From an uncultured Clostridia bacterium (GTDB taxonomy: Bacteria; Bacillota; Clostridia; Saccharofermentanales; Saccharofermentanaceae), in assembly GCA_947304405.1 (NCBI GenBank), contig CAMZBB010000002.1, positions 1-64,000 on the forward strand: a stretch of 64,000 bases of DNA, given 5' to 3'. Below the pieces are notes generated by a model that saw nothing but the letters and a program-made list of their open reading frames with translations, ran no database searches and was not told the origin of the DNA. The translations under genes were made by a program, and so were the position numbers. Of this stretch, positions 26,103 through 35,300 are shown in pieces. How positions within the stretch are numbered: position 1 is the first letter of the stretch; each line of letters opens with the position of its first letter.

Positions 26103-27767
26103 TTAATTCTCGGGCTTGTAGCTGTCCTTGAGCGATACCGCCATGTTGAATACAAGATGACCCGGTTTGGAGTCTTTGGTATCCGCGCAGAAGTATCCGG
26201 TCCTTAAGAACTGGAATCTGTCCTGAGGCTGTGTATTCTCTAGAGACTTCTCAAGCTTGGCGCCCTTGATGATCTTGAGTGAATCAGGGTTGATGAAATC
26301 AAGGTAATTGCAGTCTGCAAGATCAGGCTGCTCGGTAGTGAAGAGCCTGTTATAGAGCCTGACCTCTGCGTCAACGGCATTGGAAGCGTCGACCCAGTGG
26401 ATGGTAGACTTGATCTTTCTTCCGTCAGCGGGATCGCCGCCTCTGGATTCGGGATCGTAAGTGCAGTGGATTACCGTCACGTTGCCGTCTGCATCCTTGT
26501 CGCAGGATACGCACTTGACGACGTAAGCACCCTTGAGACGGACCTCGTTGCCGGGGAAGAGCCTGAAATACTTCGGGGCAGGTACTTCCATGAAGTCATC
26601 CTGTTCGATGTAGAGCTCTCTGGAGAATGTGACCTTGCGGGTGCCCGCAGTCTCGTCCTTGGGGTTGTTTTCTACAACTACTTCTTCGGTCTGTCCTTCG
26701 GGATAGTTGTCGATTACGAGCTTAACGGGGTTGATGACCGCCATGACGCGCTTTGCGTGCTCGTTAAGATCTTCTCTAAGACAGTATTCAAGGAAAGCAA
26801 AGTCAACTACGGAGTTAACCTTGGCAACGCCGTTTCTTGCAGAGAAATTATGGATGGAGGCAGGTGTGTAGCCTCTTCTCCTGAGACCGCAGAGGGTAGG
26901 CATACGAGGATCATCCCAGCCGTCAACGATGCCTGCTTCGATCATGGCACGGAGCTTTCTCTTGGAAAGAACGGTGTGAGTGATACCGAGTCTTGCAAAC
27001 TCGATCTGACGGGGCTTTGTCTCAATGGAGATGTTCTCTACGACCCAGTTATAGAGAGGCCTGTGAGACTCAAACTCAAGAGAGCAGAGGGAGTGGGTGA
27101 TGCCTTCGATCGCATCCTCGATCGGATGAGCGAAATCGTACATCGGGTAGATGACCCACTTCGTCCCGGTCCTGTGGTGGGGAAGATGGTTGATCCTGTA
27201 GATTACGGGGTCACGCATATTGAAGTTGCCTGATGCGAGGTCGATCTTTGCACGGAGCGTCATCCTTCCGTCCTCGAACTCGTCAGCTCTCATCCTTGCG
27301 AAAAGATCAAGGCTCTCTTCGATGGGCCTGTCGCGGTAGGGGCTCTGAGCGGGAGTCTGCGTGTCGCCCCTCATGTCCTTCATCTGCTCGGGCGTGAGCT
27401 CACAGACATATGCAAGGCCTTTCTTTATGAGCTCGACGGCATAACCGTACATCTGCTCGAAATAGTCGGAAGCATAGAAGAATCTGTCATCCCAGTCATG
27501 GCCAAGCCAATGGATGTCTTCCTTAATGGCTTCAACGTATTCCTCATCCTCTTTGGTGGGGTTGGTATCATCCATTCTGAGGTTGCAGAGACCACCGTAT
27601 TTCTCGGCTGTTCCGAAGTCGATCTCCAAAGCCTTGGCGTGGCCGATGTGAAGATATCCGTTAGGTTCAGGTGGAAATCTGGTATGAACTTTCTGTCCGT
27701 AGCATCTTCCACCTTCAGCTAACTCTTCGTCGATAATCTGCTCTATGAAATTCTTGCTCTCTGCCAT
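26103..27767 (-). CDS. glnS: Glutaminyl-tRNA synthetase
   Basis: Class I synthetase charging tRNA-Gln directly. 554 aa from ATG 27767, which follows CAGGAG. HIGH motif is [15 protein letters not shown] (about 32-46), KMSKS counterpart is VLSKRKL (about 272). The C-terminal beta-barrel anticodon domain is present (about 335-554). Its close relative gltX lies 15 bases upstream in the same operon, so Gln and Glu charging are co-expressed. No gatCAB is in the window. Confidence 0.96.
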   Translation of the reverse strand: MAESKNFIEQIIDEELAEGGRCYGQKVHTRFPPEPNGYLHIGHAKALEIDFGTAEKYGGLCNLRMDDTNPTKEDEEYVEAIKEDIHWLGHDWDDRFFYASDYFEQMYGYAVELIKKGLAYVCELTPEQMKDMRGDTQTPAQSPYRDRPIEESLDLFARMRADEFEDGRMTLRAKIDLASGNFNMRDPVIYRINHLPHHRTGTKWVIYPMYDFAHPIEDAIEGITHSLCSLEFESHRPLYNWVVENISIETKPRQIEFARLGITHTVLSKRKLRAMIEAGIVDGWDDPRMPTLCGLRRRGYTPASIHNFSARNGVAKVNSVVDFAFLEYCLREDLNEHAKRVMAVINPVKLVIDNYPEGQTEEVVVENNPKDETAGTRKVTFSRELYIEQDDFMEVPAPKYFRLFPGNEVRLKGAYVVKCVSCDKDADGNVTVIHCTYDPESRGGDPADGRKIKSTIHWVDASNAVDAEVRLYNRLFTTEQPDLADCNYLDFINPDSLKIIKGAKLEKSLENTQPQDRFQFLRTGYFCADTKDSKPGHLVFNMAVSLKDSYKPEN

Positions 27768-27782
27768 AACAAACACTCCTGA

Positions 27783-29234
27783 TCAAAGTCTTGAATAAGC
27801 GTATTTAATTCTCTTAAGTGATTCTTCCTTGCCGAGAAGAAGCATTACTTCAGCGCATCCTCCGGGGGTTACGGCAACTCCTGCGGCTGCGATCCTTACA
27901 GGCCACATGACTACTGAGTTCTTGACCTCAAGGCTCTCGGCAAGAGTCTTCATTGCTTCGGTGATGGCATCTCTTTCCCAGGTGAGGCCCTCGAGAACGG
28001 GGATGGCCTTTTCGAGCATCTCTTTAGAAGATTCAAGGGTCGACTTGCTCTTTTTGTGCTCGAAAAGTTCAAGCTCAAAATCACCGTATTCCTTAATGAA
28101 GGAAAGCTTTTCGGCAATCTCGGTGAACTTGTTGATCCTGGGCTTTAAAAGCTCTGCAAGAAGCGCATAGCATGACGGATCAACACCTGCTTCATCGTAG
28201 TAGGGCTTTGCATGCGCAAGGAATTCATCGTCGGACATTGCCTTGATGTGCTCGGCATTGACCCATGAGAGCTTGTCGTAATCGAAAACGGCAGGCGATT
28301 TGGAGATTCCGTTGATGTCAAATGCCTCAATGAGCTCTTTAAGTGAGAAGATCTCTCTTGTATCCTTGGGAGCCCACCCGAGAAGGGCGATATAGTTGAT
28401 GATGGCTTCAGGCAGATAACCTTCGTTTACGAGATCCATGAAGCCTGTTGAGCCGTGACGCTTTGAGAGCTTGGAGATGACCTCTTTGCCTTCCTCGTCG
28501 ACAGACTTGCCCATGATGAGCGGCAGGTGGATGTATGTGGGGATCTCCCAGCCGAAAGCCTCGTAAAGGAGGTTGTATTTCGGCGTGGAGGAAAGGTATT
28601 CGCTTCCTCTGACGACGTGAGTGATGCCCATGGTATGGTCATCGATAACGTTTGCAAAGTTATAAGTAGGGAAGCCGTCAGTCTTGATAAGGATCTGGTC
28701 ATCCAAGTCCTCGTTTGGGAACGTGATATCACCGTAAACGAGGTCATGGTAAGAAGTGGAACCAGTAAGAGGCATCTTCTGTCTGATGACGTAAGGTATG
28801 CCTGCATCTAAGTTCTTCTGGATCTCATCAGCGGAAAGATCCCTGCAGTGACGGTCGTATCCGGTTCCTTCAGGTGCGTTCTCCTTAAGGGCTTCAAGGC
28901 GCTCCTTGGTGCAGAAGCATCTGTATGCTTTGCCTTCTTCGACTAACTTTTCAGCATAAGGCTTGTACATCGGAAGTCTTTCGCTCTGGACATAAGGACC
29001 GAATTCACCGCCGATATCAGGACCTTCATCGTGCTCAAGGCCTGCAAGCTTCATTGTGTCATAGATAACCTGAGTGGCACCTTCAACATAGCGTTCGCGG
29101 TCTGTATCTTCGATCCTCAATACAAAAGTGCCGCCTTCGTGCTTTGCAGTAAGATATTCATAGAGCGCAGTGCGCAGATTGCCGACATGCATAAAGCCCG
29201 TCGGACTCGGTGCAAAACGGGTTCTGATAGTCAT
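27783..29234 (-). CDS. gltX: Glutamyl-tRNA synthetase
   Basis: Class I synthetase, 483 aa. HIGH counterpart is FAPSPTGFMHVGNLRTAL, KMSKS is KLSKRHGSTG (about 245). The C-terminal helical anticodon cage fits bacterial GltX. AGAGGAC precedes ATG 29234. It is the first gene of the gltX-glnS operon. The leader is only about 35 bases, too short for a T-box. Confidence 0.97.
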   Translation of the reverse strand: MTIRTRFAPSPTGFMHVGNLRTALYEYLTAKHEGGTFVLRIEDTDRERYVEGATQVIYDTMKLAGLEHDEGPDIGGEFGPYVQSERLPMYKPYAEKLVEEGKAYRCFCTKERLEALKENAPEGTGYDRHCRDLSADEIQKNLDAGIPYVIRQKMPLTGSTSYHDLVYGDITFPNEDLDDQILIKTDGFPTYNFANVIDDHTMGITHVVRGSEYLSSTPKYNLLYEAFGWEIPTYIHLPLIMGKSVDEEGKEVISKLSKRHGSTGFMDLVNEGYLPEAIINYIALLGWAPKDTREIFSLKELIEAFDINGISKSPAVFDYDKLSWVNAEHIKAMSDDEFLAHAKPYYDEAGVDPSCYALLAELLKPRINKFTEIAEKLSFIKEYGDFELELFEHKKSKSTLESSKEMLEKAIPVLEGLTWERDAITEAMKTLAESLEVKNSVVMWPVRIAAAGVAVTPGGCAEVMLLLGKEESLKRIKYAYSRL

Positions 29235-29273
29235 CGTGAGTCCTCTTTTACTATTAAATATATACGAGGCTTT

Positions 29274-29301
29274 ATTTTAGCACTTTTGTGGTAATATACA
29301 A
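29274..29301 (-). promoter_or_regulatory. Promoter of the gltX-glnS operon
   Basis: On the minus strand TTGTAT, 16-bp spacer, TAAAAT preceded by TGC. It is divergent from the gene at 29330 and shares the same short intergenic region. Confidence 0.5.
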
Positions 29302-29329
29302 ATTAGCTTTTGGAAGCCGGAGGTACATT

Positions 29330-30394
29330 TTGGACAGACTTGACTGTAACAGGAATTTTGACTGCTTCGTAGGAGCAGGTATTGCTGCTGAATTTGCGGC
29401 AGGATACATGCTCGAAGTCCTTCAGAAGGAGGAGAAGAGAGGCGGCATCAAGGTTGCCATTGTATCTGACCGTCAGGTAAGCGGATATTACTATAATCAG
29501 ATAGAGAACCAGTTTGTTCTGCGTGACATCAAGCCTTATCTGATAACCATTGATGCCCAGGATGCCAATAAGGACCTTAAGACCGTGGCAACGATAATCG
29601 CCGACCTGACCGAATTTGATTTCGGTTCCTGTGACTGTGTCATCGCTTTGGGCGGCGGAGGAGTCATTGACTGTACTGCCGCAGCAGTGTCGCTTTATAC
29701 CGGTCATCCGGGCTTTATCGTTATTCCGACGACATTGGGAGCCATGATCGATTCAGCCGTGTCGCTCAAGTCTTACGTCAATTCCGGCAAACATAAGGAC
29801 ACCGCGGCTGTGGTCAACTGCCAGAATGCCGTGTTTATCGATCCGGTTTTTCTTAAGACGGTCCCCGTCAAGTACCGTTCGAACGGTTATGCGCAGATCA
29901 TACGTTACGGCGTTCTTGCAAATCCGGCGCTTCTGGCTGACCTTTCGAAAATATCCGACAGCGCACCTTCGGACATACGTCTTTTCCTGAACAGGGTATA
30001 TGCGGCAAGAGCAGCACTTGAACGCAAGAATCCGCTGCTTCTTACTTTCGGTAATGAGATTGCATCTGCAATTGAAGGCTACTTCAGATTCATGAACTAT
30101 TCCGAAGGCGAAGCGCTTGCGATAAGTTTGTTTTCGTCGCTGCCCGCAAAGGTCAGGGCATTGCTCGCTCCCTTGTATTCGAGTCTCGGACTTTCCGTAA
30201 AGCTTGAAGGCGTATCAGGGGGTATGATCCGCAAGGCGCTTGAAGATAATCTTGCGAAAAACAAAGATAAGACTGTCAAGGTAGTCGATTACAATACGAA
30301 TGCCGACGGCAAATTGGAATGGATCATCCGTGATATCGATAAGACTGAAGCGATGAAGCTTTTTGACAAAAGGCTTTCGGTCATCAGTCTCTAG
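29330..30394 (+). CDS. 3-dehydroquinate-synthase-like protein with altered metal site
   Basis: 354 aa. The fold is that of AroB and iron-type alcohol dehydrogenases: NAD-binding ALGGGGVIDCTAA, then VIPTTLGAMIDSAVSLKSYVN (family PTTLLAQVDSSVGGKTAVN). The three zinc ligands of AroB are all replaced: Glu in AEIIKYG is Gln (YAQIIRYG), His in LNFGHT is Asn (LTFGNE), His in HGEAV is Glu (EGEAL); a conserved second His in GHAIE is Ser (ASAIE). Dehydroquinate synthesis by the usual mechanism is therefore unlikely. TTG start 29330 is chosen because GGAGG lies 6 bases upstream. No other shikimate gene is near. Confidence 0.75.
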   Translation: MDRLDCNRNFDCFVGAGIAAEFAAGYMLEVLQKEEKRGGIKVAIVSDRQVSGYYYNQIENQFVLRDIKPYLITIDAQDANKDLKTVATIIADLTEFDFGSCDCVIALGGGGVIDCTAAAVSLYTGHPGFIVIPTTLGAMIDSAVSLKSYVNSGKHKDTAAVVNCQNAVFIDPVFLKTVPVKYRSNGYAQIIRYGVLANPALLADLSKISDSAPSDIRLFLNRVYAARAALERKNPLLLTFGNEIASAIEGYFRFMNYSEGEALAISLFSSLPAKVRALLAPLYSSLGLSVKLEGVSGGMIRKALEDNLAKNKDKTVKVVDYNTNADGKLEWIIRDIDKTEAMKLFDKRLSVISL

Positions 30395-30422
30395 TAATTG
30401 TTGATTAGAGGTTAGAACTATA

Positions 30423-31913
30423 GTGAATCGTAATATCAGGCCCTCGAAGGGCGGAAAAATAGTATCTTTGGCACTTACGGCAGCAATTGCCTTAAGCTTG
30501 ATGTCGTCTGTGCTGTTAACATCCTGCAAATCCGGTGGCGACAAGGATAAAAGGCCTGCTGATTACGGCAGTTACGGTTCGGATTTTGCAAGAAAGATAG
30601 CAGCGGATTTTCCTGACAGGAGACCTTACTCCTCAGGCGAGAAGTCTGCAGGTGAGGCAGTAAAGGCTGAGATGATCAATCTCAAATATGAGCCGGTAGA
30701 GCAGTCTTTCAGCGGCAATGGCGGATCTTCTGTCAATTATGTCGTAAAGATCCCCGGCACCGGTTTTTATGATGTCGGTGATGACGGGAAGGTGTCGATG
30801 AAGCACAGGATCGCCATAATCGGAGCTCATTATGACAATCTTCCTCCGGATACGAAAAAAGTTACTTCAACCGCCAAGACTGCAACAAAGACGACGGATA
30901 AGAACGGCGATAAAACTACCGAAGTGCTTGAATATTCATATGACGGTATTTCCGATAATGCATCCGGAACCGCATGCCTGCTTACAGCCATGAAGGCTTT
31001 CAAGGAATATCCGGCTTTTGCTTATGACGTTTATTTCGTTGCCTTCGGAGCGGGTAACGATGACTATGCGGGAGCAAGGGCGTTCTATAAATCGCTTTCT
31101 CCCGAAGAACAGGGCCAGATCGACGTAATGTACTGTATGGAGAGCCTTTATGCCGGAGATAAGGTGTATGCATCTTCCGGTTATCAATCGCTCGACGGCC
31201 AGAAAAAGTACAAGATGAGAAGAAAGCTCTATCAGGCTTACGATGTTTGCTTTGCCAACACTTTATATACCAACTACGGATTTGATCTTTATTACAACGA
31301 ATCCGGCGTAAAAGCCGACCTGAACGGCGACAAGAAGGAAGATATCTATAATGAGGTATCTGCAAACAAGTCGGATTACGTGGTTTTCGATGAGGCGGGA
31401 ATACCGATAGTCTTTTTTGACAGTTATGAATACAACTTTACAAAACTCGAAGACATGAAGGAGACCAAGAACCTGAATCTGCAGAATTACGGCGGCATCA
31501 TCAGAAGAACACATGACGATTCCACGGCTTTCCTTGATTCCATGCTGGTCGAGCCCGACTATGACAGAAACAATGACGGCGAGATCGACTGCAGCGGCGA
31601 CAGGCTTCAGATAAGGATCAACGCGGTTGCCTTCATTATCGTTGAGTCACTTCTCAAAGGCTCCGATTATGGTATGACACAGGCACAGTACGACGAGTAT
31701 CTCCAGAAGAAAGAGAAGGAAGCGACTGCTTCCTCAACGGAGGCTTCCGGAAAGGTTACTGCTAAGCCGACAGCCAAAACATCGGAGTCCGTAACTGAGA
31801 CTGACGAGGCAGAAACAACGGCTGAGACAACAACCGCAGCCACCACAAAGAAGAAAACTACTACAACAACTACAAAGAAAAAGACCTCTGCAACGACCAA
31901 AAAGAAGAAGTGA
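30423..31913 (+). CDS. M28-peptidase-like lipoprotein with Thr/Lys-rich tail
   Basis: 496 aa. Signal peptide, lipobox LTSC (Cys 35), then an M28 aminopeptidase-like domain (about 50-420). Metal residues partly kept: HYD (136-138) and SDNASG (177-182). The usual catalytic/ligand pair E-E is N-D (GAGNDDYAG, 209-217) and the later Asp ligand appears as Glu (MYCMES). Activity is uncertain. The last 55 residues are Thr and Lys repeats (KKKTTTTTTKKKT), able to bind anionic wall polymers. GTG start with AGAGG about 12 bases upstream is loosely spaced. Followed by nagA after 4 bases. Confidence 0.75.
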   Translation: MNRNIRPSKGGKIVSLALTAAIALSLMSSVLLTSCKSGGDKDKRPADYGSYGSDFARKIAADFPDRRPYSSGEKSAGEAVKAEMINLKYEPVEQSFSGNGGSSVNYVVKIPGTGFYDVGDDGKVSMKHRIAIIGAHYDNLPPDTKKVTSTAKTATKTTDKNGDKTTEVLEYSYDGISDNASGTACLLTAMKAFKEYPAFAYDVYFVAFGAGNDDYAGARAFYKSLSPEEQGQIDVMYCMESLYAGDKVYASSGYQSLDGQKKYKMRRKLYQAYDVCFANTLYTNYGFDLYYNESGVKADLNGDKKEDIYNEVSANKSDYVVFDEAGIPIVFFDSYEYNFTKLEDMKETKNLNLQNYGGIIRRTHDDSTAFLDSMLVEPDYDRNNDGEIDCSGDRLQIRINAVAFIIVESLLKGSDYGMTQAQYDEYLQKKEKEATASSTEASGKVTAKPTAKTSESVTETDEAETTAETTTAATTKKKTTTTTTKKKTSATTKKKK

Positions 31914-31917
31914 TCTT

Positions 31918-33042
31918 ATGCTTCGACTGACGAACATCAGGCTTTTTGACCGGACGGTCATCCCGGATATTGAAGTTGATGACGGAAAAGACGCGGTTGA
32001 AGATCGCGATATGGGCGATCTTACAGCTGTTCCCGGTTATTTCGATTCACATATTCACGGTTCATTCGGATTTGATTCTTCTGACGGCAGGGCAGAAGAC
32101 ATAGTTAAACTTGCTTCAATGCTTCCCGGTTTCGGCGTGTCGGACTTTCTGCCGACGCTTGTGACTCTTGATGAGGACCGTATCCTGAAAGCTGCGGGAG
32201 CGGTAGCGGAAGCCTCTGATAAACTCGGCAGTTTTGAAGGCCCGCATGCAAACATAGCCGGCGTGAGACTTGAAGGACCGCTTCTTTCTCCCGGAATGGC
32301 GGGAGTTCAAAATCCCGAATATCTTGTATCTGCGGATAAGTTCTCATTGATCTTAGAGAAACTGGAGAATGAATATCCCGGCCTGGTCAAAATGATAGAC
32401 ATCGCGCCTGAGATCGAAGGGGCGATGGATCTTGTCCATAGGTTCAGTGACAGATATGTTTTCTCACTTGCCCATTCGGACTGCGACTTTCAAAAAGCGC
32501 TGGAATTCCTAAGCTCCGGGGGAAAGTCTTTAACTCACGCTTTGAATGCCATGAGGCCCTGTCTTAAAAGAGATCCCGGACCGCTAGGCGCTGCTTTTGA
32601 TAATGAAGATTCATATGTTGAGGTGATCTGTGACGGCATCCACGTTGATCCGGTCGTGTTAAAGATGATGTTCAGGCTCTTTGACGGACGGATAATAGTT
32701 ATTTCGGATGCTGTCAGGGCAGCCGGCATGCCTGACGGATATTATGATCTCGGCGGCATATCCGTGGAATCGAGGGGAGGGAGGACGTTTTTCGGTCCTT
32801 CCGGCAATCTGGCGGGTTCGGTTACCTCTATGTCACAGGAAGCCGAAAGGCTATATTCTTTTGGCATTGATAAGGAGACGATAATCAGATCGATGACATG
32901 TACTCCGAGAAGAAGGCTTGGCATCTCAAAAGACAATGATCCGGGGGCTTTGAGACGCAATCTGAATTTCGTTGACGATGAAATGCGGTTAATGTGCGTG
33001 ATTTCTCAAGGGAGGCTTGTATCCCCCTATGTTATGTTATAA
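31918..33042 (+). CDS. nagA: N-acetylglucosamine-6-phosphate deacetylase
   Basis: Amidohydrolase of amino-sugar recycling: GlcNAc-6-P to GlcN-6-P plus acetate. 374 aa. Motifs: PGYFDSHIHG (about 40-49), RLEGPLLSP, AHSDCDF, THALNAM, DGIHVDP, and the catalytic-Asp strand VISDAVRAAGMPDG. Metal ligands appear intact. It lies directly before the c-di-AMP synthase gene, whose relatives usually sit with glmM, another amino-sugar gene. nagB is not in the window. Confidence 0.93.
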   Translation: MLRLTNIRLFDRTVIPDIEVDDGKDAVEDRDMGDLTAVPGYFDSHIHGSFGFDSSDGRAEDIVKLASMLPGFGVSDFLPTLVTLDEDRILKAAGAVAEASDKLGSFEGPHANIAGVRLEGPLLSPGMAGVQNPEYLVSADKFSLILEKLENEYPGLVKMIDIAPEIEGAMDLVHRFSDRYVFSLAHSDCDFQKALEFLSSGGKSLTHALNAMRPCLKRDPGPLGAAFDNEDSYVEVICDGIHVDPVVLKMMFRLFDGRIIVISDAVRAAGMPDGYYDLGGISVESRGGRTFFGPSGNLAGSVTSMSQEAERLYSFGIDKETIIRSMTCTPRRRLGISKDNDPGALRRNLNFVDDEMRLMCVISQGRLVSPYVML

Positions 33043-33043
33043 T
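33035..33043 (+). promoter_or_regulatory. Extended -10 for the cdaA gene
   Basis: TGTTATAAT overlapping the nagA stop codon, 38 bases before the cdaA ATG. Gives cdaA an own promoter in addition to read-through from nagA. Confidence 0.5.
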
Positions 33044-33080
33044 TATTTAGTTATATAAGTTTTCCGAAGGAGCCTGATTG

Positions 33081-34520
33081 ATGTCGACCACCACTTTTAT
33101 CAGTCAGATAATCGAGTTTTTAACCGAGCTTATAAACTCTCTCAAAAGTGGTACTTTGTTCTTCGGAAGTTTTTGGGATTTTATCCGTTATACAGCTGAT
33201 ATACTGCTGGTAACTTTCCTTTTTTACACGATCCTTCTCTTCATAAGACAGACCCGTGCATGGCAGCTCATTAAAGGTATCGTGCTGATAGTCATATTCG
33301 TTATGTTCTGCGGCGTCATGGGACTGGACATGGTCGGCTTTATCTTCAACAGGATGCTTTATGTTGTTGCCATCCTGTTCGTCGTGTTGTTCCAGCCTGA
33401 ATTGAGACGTGCTCTTGAGACTGTCGGTCTTCGTACTTCTTCGAGGTTTACTGATCCGTTCAGACATCAGGAGAAGCTAAACAGCACAGAGTTGTCGGCG
33501 TTTATCAATGAGATCTGCCTTGCCTGCAAGGAGATGGGCCGTTCCTATACGGGTGCGCTCATCCTTATCGAAAGAAAGACAAAGCTTGATGAGCTCCTTT
33601 CACAGGAGAATGTCGTCAGGTTTGATTCGTCTGTCACGAGTTCCGTCCTTCAGAGCATTTTCTATAAAGGGTCGCCTATGCATGACGGCGGCCTCCTCAT
33701 AAGGGACGGAAGGATAATCGCTGCACGCTGCCATGTTCCGCTTTCGGTTACCATGCATGCGCTCGAGCGTTCCGGAACAAGGCACAGAGCTGCCATTGGC
33801 GCAAGCGAGATGGGCGATACGGTTGTAGTCGTTGTATCCGAAGAGAGAGGAAAGACTTCGATTGCTGTTAACGGCAGGCTTTTCGAGATGCATGACACGA
33901 AAGAACTCGAGGCCAATCTTTCTTATCTGCTCGGCCTTACCGCAAGTGAGTCGGGTAAGAGTGGCATTTCCAAGATCTTCGGGAGATTCCGCAGACGTCC
34001 TGCAACTGCAGAAGCAGTAGAGACCGATACCAAATCCGAACAGACGGTCAGCCAGGGTACAGAAGAGCAGCAGAATGTGTCTTCGCCTCTTATCATCAAG
34101 ACGAAAGAAGCTGATCAGACAAGTAATGCACAGCGCGTCAGCGTTTCGACCAGGGTTATATTCCTGATACTTTCGTTGTTCCTTTCGCTGTTCCTCTGGC
34201 TTTATATCCAGATCGACAACAACCCTGTTGTCAGCAGGAACATCAGCGTTCCGATCTCATATCCCGAAGAACAGAATATCCGTATATCGTTCCCTATCGA
34301 AGAAGTGGAACTCAAGATCGTCGGACGAAGGAACACCATTAACTCGCTTACTTCTAAGGATATCGTAGCTACCATCGATTATGCGTCGATACCTGATGAT
34401 AAGGAAGGAATCGTTGAAGTTCCCGTTGTGGTAACGAGTAAAGACAAGAACGTGTATTTCCGTGTAGACAACAAGGTCCCCGGTACACTTAAAGTAGTTA
34501 AATTCAAGTCACAATCTTAG
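33081..34520 (+). CDS. cdaA: Diadenylate cyclase fused to a YbbR domain (CdaA-CdaR fusion)
   Basis: 479 aa. Makes cyclic di-AMP from two ATP. Three N-terminal transmembrane helices (about 38-105), DAC domain (about 125-290) with HDGG (202-205, family norm HDGA) and RHRAAIG (234-240), a 50-residue hydrophilic linker, a fourth transmembrane helix (about 357-378) and one extracytoplasmic YbbR domain (about 380-479). In most Firmicutes the YbbR protein CdaR, the membrane regulator of CdaA, is a separate gene with several YbbR repeats; here regulator and enzyme are one chain. GAAGGAGCC precedes ATG 33081. Neighbours nagA and a GlmU-like acyltransferase keep the amino-sugar link. Confidence 0.92.
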   Translation: MSTTTFISQIIEFLTELINSLKSGTLFFGSFWDFIRYTADILLVTFLFYTILLFIRQTRAWQLIKGIVLIVIFVMFCGVMGLDMVGFIFNRMLYVVAILFVVLFQPELRRALETVGLRTSSRFTDPFRHQEKLNSTELSAFINEICLACKEMGRSYTGALILIERKTKLDELLSQENVVRFDSSVTSSVLQSIFYKGSPMHDGGLLIRDGRIIAARCHVPLSVTMHALERSGTRHRAAIGASEMGDTVVVVVSEERGKTSIAVNGRLFEMHDTKELEANLSYLLGLTASESGKSGISKIFGRFRRRPATAEAVETDTKSEQTVSQGTEEQQNVSSPLIIKTKEADQTSNAQRVSVSTRVIFLILSLFLSLFLWLYIQIDNNPVVSRNISVPISYPEEQNIRISFPIEEVELKIVGRRNTINSLTSKDIVATIDYASIPDDKEGIVEVPVVVTSKDKNVYFRVDNKVPGTLKVVKFKSQS

Positions 34521-34527
34521 TGAACCA

Positions 34528-34549
34528 ATGCGGCTGCCGCCGCATTTTT
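34528..34549 (+). terminator. Terminator or attenuator between cdaA and the next gene
   Basis: ATGCGGC (34528-34534), loop TGCC, GCCGCAT (34539-34545), then TTTTT. It ends just before the GGAGG site of the next gene, so it may limit read-through. Confidence 0.75.
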
Positions 34550-34565
34550 ATTGGAGGATAAAGGT

Positions 34566-35234
34566 ATGTTTGAAACAAAAGAACTGATCGATCTGAGCCA
34601 TACCATTGCGGCTCCGCTGTTCGAGGGTAAACAGTATCCCTGGGAAGTGCTTCCTCTCATCAAGGATTTTATTCTTAAGATAGGCCCGACCCTTGATCCC
34701 GAGGTCTATGAGAAGAGGGGAGAGGACATCTGGATCGCAAAGAGCGCCAATGTCTATGAATCAGCATATATTAAGGGCCCTGCGATCATCGGACCCGAGA
34801 CCGAAGTCAGACACTGCGCATTCATCAGGGGCAATGCCATCGTCGGTACCCACTGCGTCGTAGGCAACTCGACCGAGCTCAAGAATGTCATACTCTGTGA
34901 TAACGTTCAGGTTCCTCATTATAACTACGTCGGCGATTCGGTCCTCGGTTATAAGGCTCATTTAGGTGCAGGTTCGATCACTTCCAACGTAAAGTCTGAC
35001 AAGAAACTGGTAAACGTTCATTATGAAGGCGGCGACATCGAGACCGGACTTAAGAAGTTTGCGGCTATCGTCGGCGATAACGTTGAGGTCGGATGCGGAA
35101 GCGTTCTTAATCCCGGAACCGTAGTCGGAAGAGGATCAAGAGTATATCCTTTATCAATGGTAAGAGGCGTAATCCCCGAGAATTCCATCTATAAGAAGGC
35201 CGGAGAAGTCGTAATGATCATTTGCGATAACTGA
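34566..35234 (+). CDS. Left-handed beta-helix acyltransferase-like protein (GlmU C-domain related)
   Basis: 222 aa. A short helical N-terminus (LIDLSHTIAAPLFEGKQYPW) is followed by hexapeptide repeats with the I/V-G-x-x-x pattern (about 65-205; e.g. GPAIIGPETEVR, GNAIVGTHCVVG), the fold of trimeric acyltransferases and of the acetyltransferase half of GlmU. There is no uridylyltransferase domain, so it is not a full GlmU despite the database habit of naming it UDP-GlcNAc pyrophosphorylase. Start at ATG 34566 follows GGAGGATAAAGG. Placement after nagA and cdaA suggests a sugar substrate. Confidence 0.75.
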   Translation: MFETKELIDLSHTIAAPLFEGKQYPWEVLPLIKDFILKIGPTLDPEVYEKRGEDIWIAKSANVYESAYIKGPAIIGPETEVRHCAFIRGNAIVGTHCVVGNSTELKNVILCDNVQVPHYNYVGDSVLGYKAHLGAGSITSNVKSDKKLVNVHYEGGDIETGLKKFAAIVGDNVEVGCGSVLNPGTVVGRGSRVYPLSMVRGVIPENSIYKKAGEVVMIICDN

Positions 35235-35259
35235 ACCGGAAGTAAAAACAAACAAACTA

Positions 35260-35284
35260 AAAGGCCGTACGCTGTACGGCCTTT
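35260..35284. terminator. Bidirectional terminator
   Basis: AAAGGCCGTAC (35260-35270), loop GCT, GTACGGCCTTT (35274-35284). Perfect 11-bp stem between convergent genes, with A-rich and T-rich flanks. Confidence 0.9.
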
Positions 35285-35300
35285 ATAATTCATTACTTAA

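Noticed and set aside
26397-27233. 278-codon plus-strand frame opposite glnS
   Set aside because: Antisense shadow of a highly conserved gene; no ribosome site or recognisable protein pattern.
29235-29329. T-box leader upstream of gltX
   Set aside because: The leader is only a few tens of bases, with no specifier stem or the conserved T-box sequence.
31667-31900. Valine-rich minus-strand frame, apparently a membrane peptide
   Set aside because: It is the complement of the Thr/Lys repeat tail of the M28-like protein.
31741-31910. CRISPR-like or tandem DNA repeat
   Set aside because: Short ACA/AAG codon repeats encode a low-complexity tail; no uniform repeat-spacer pattern.
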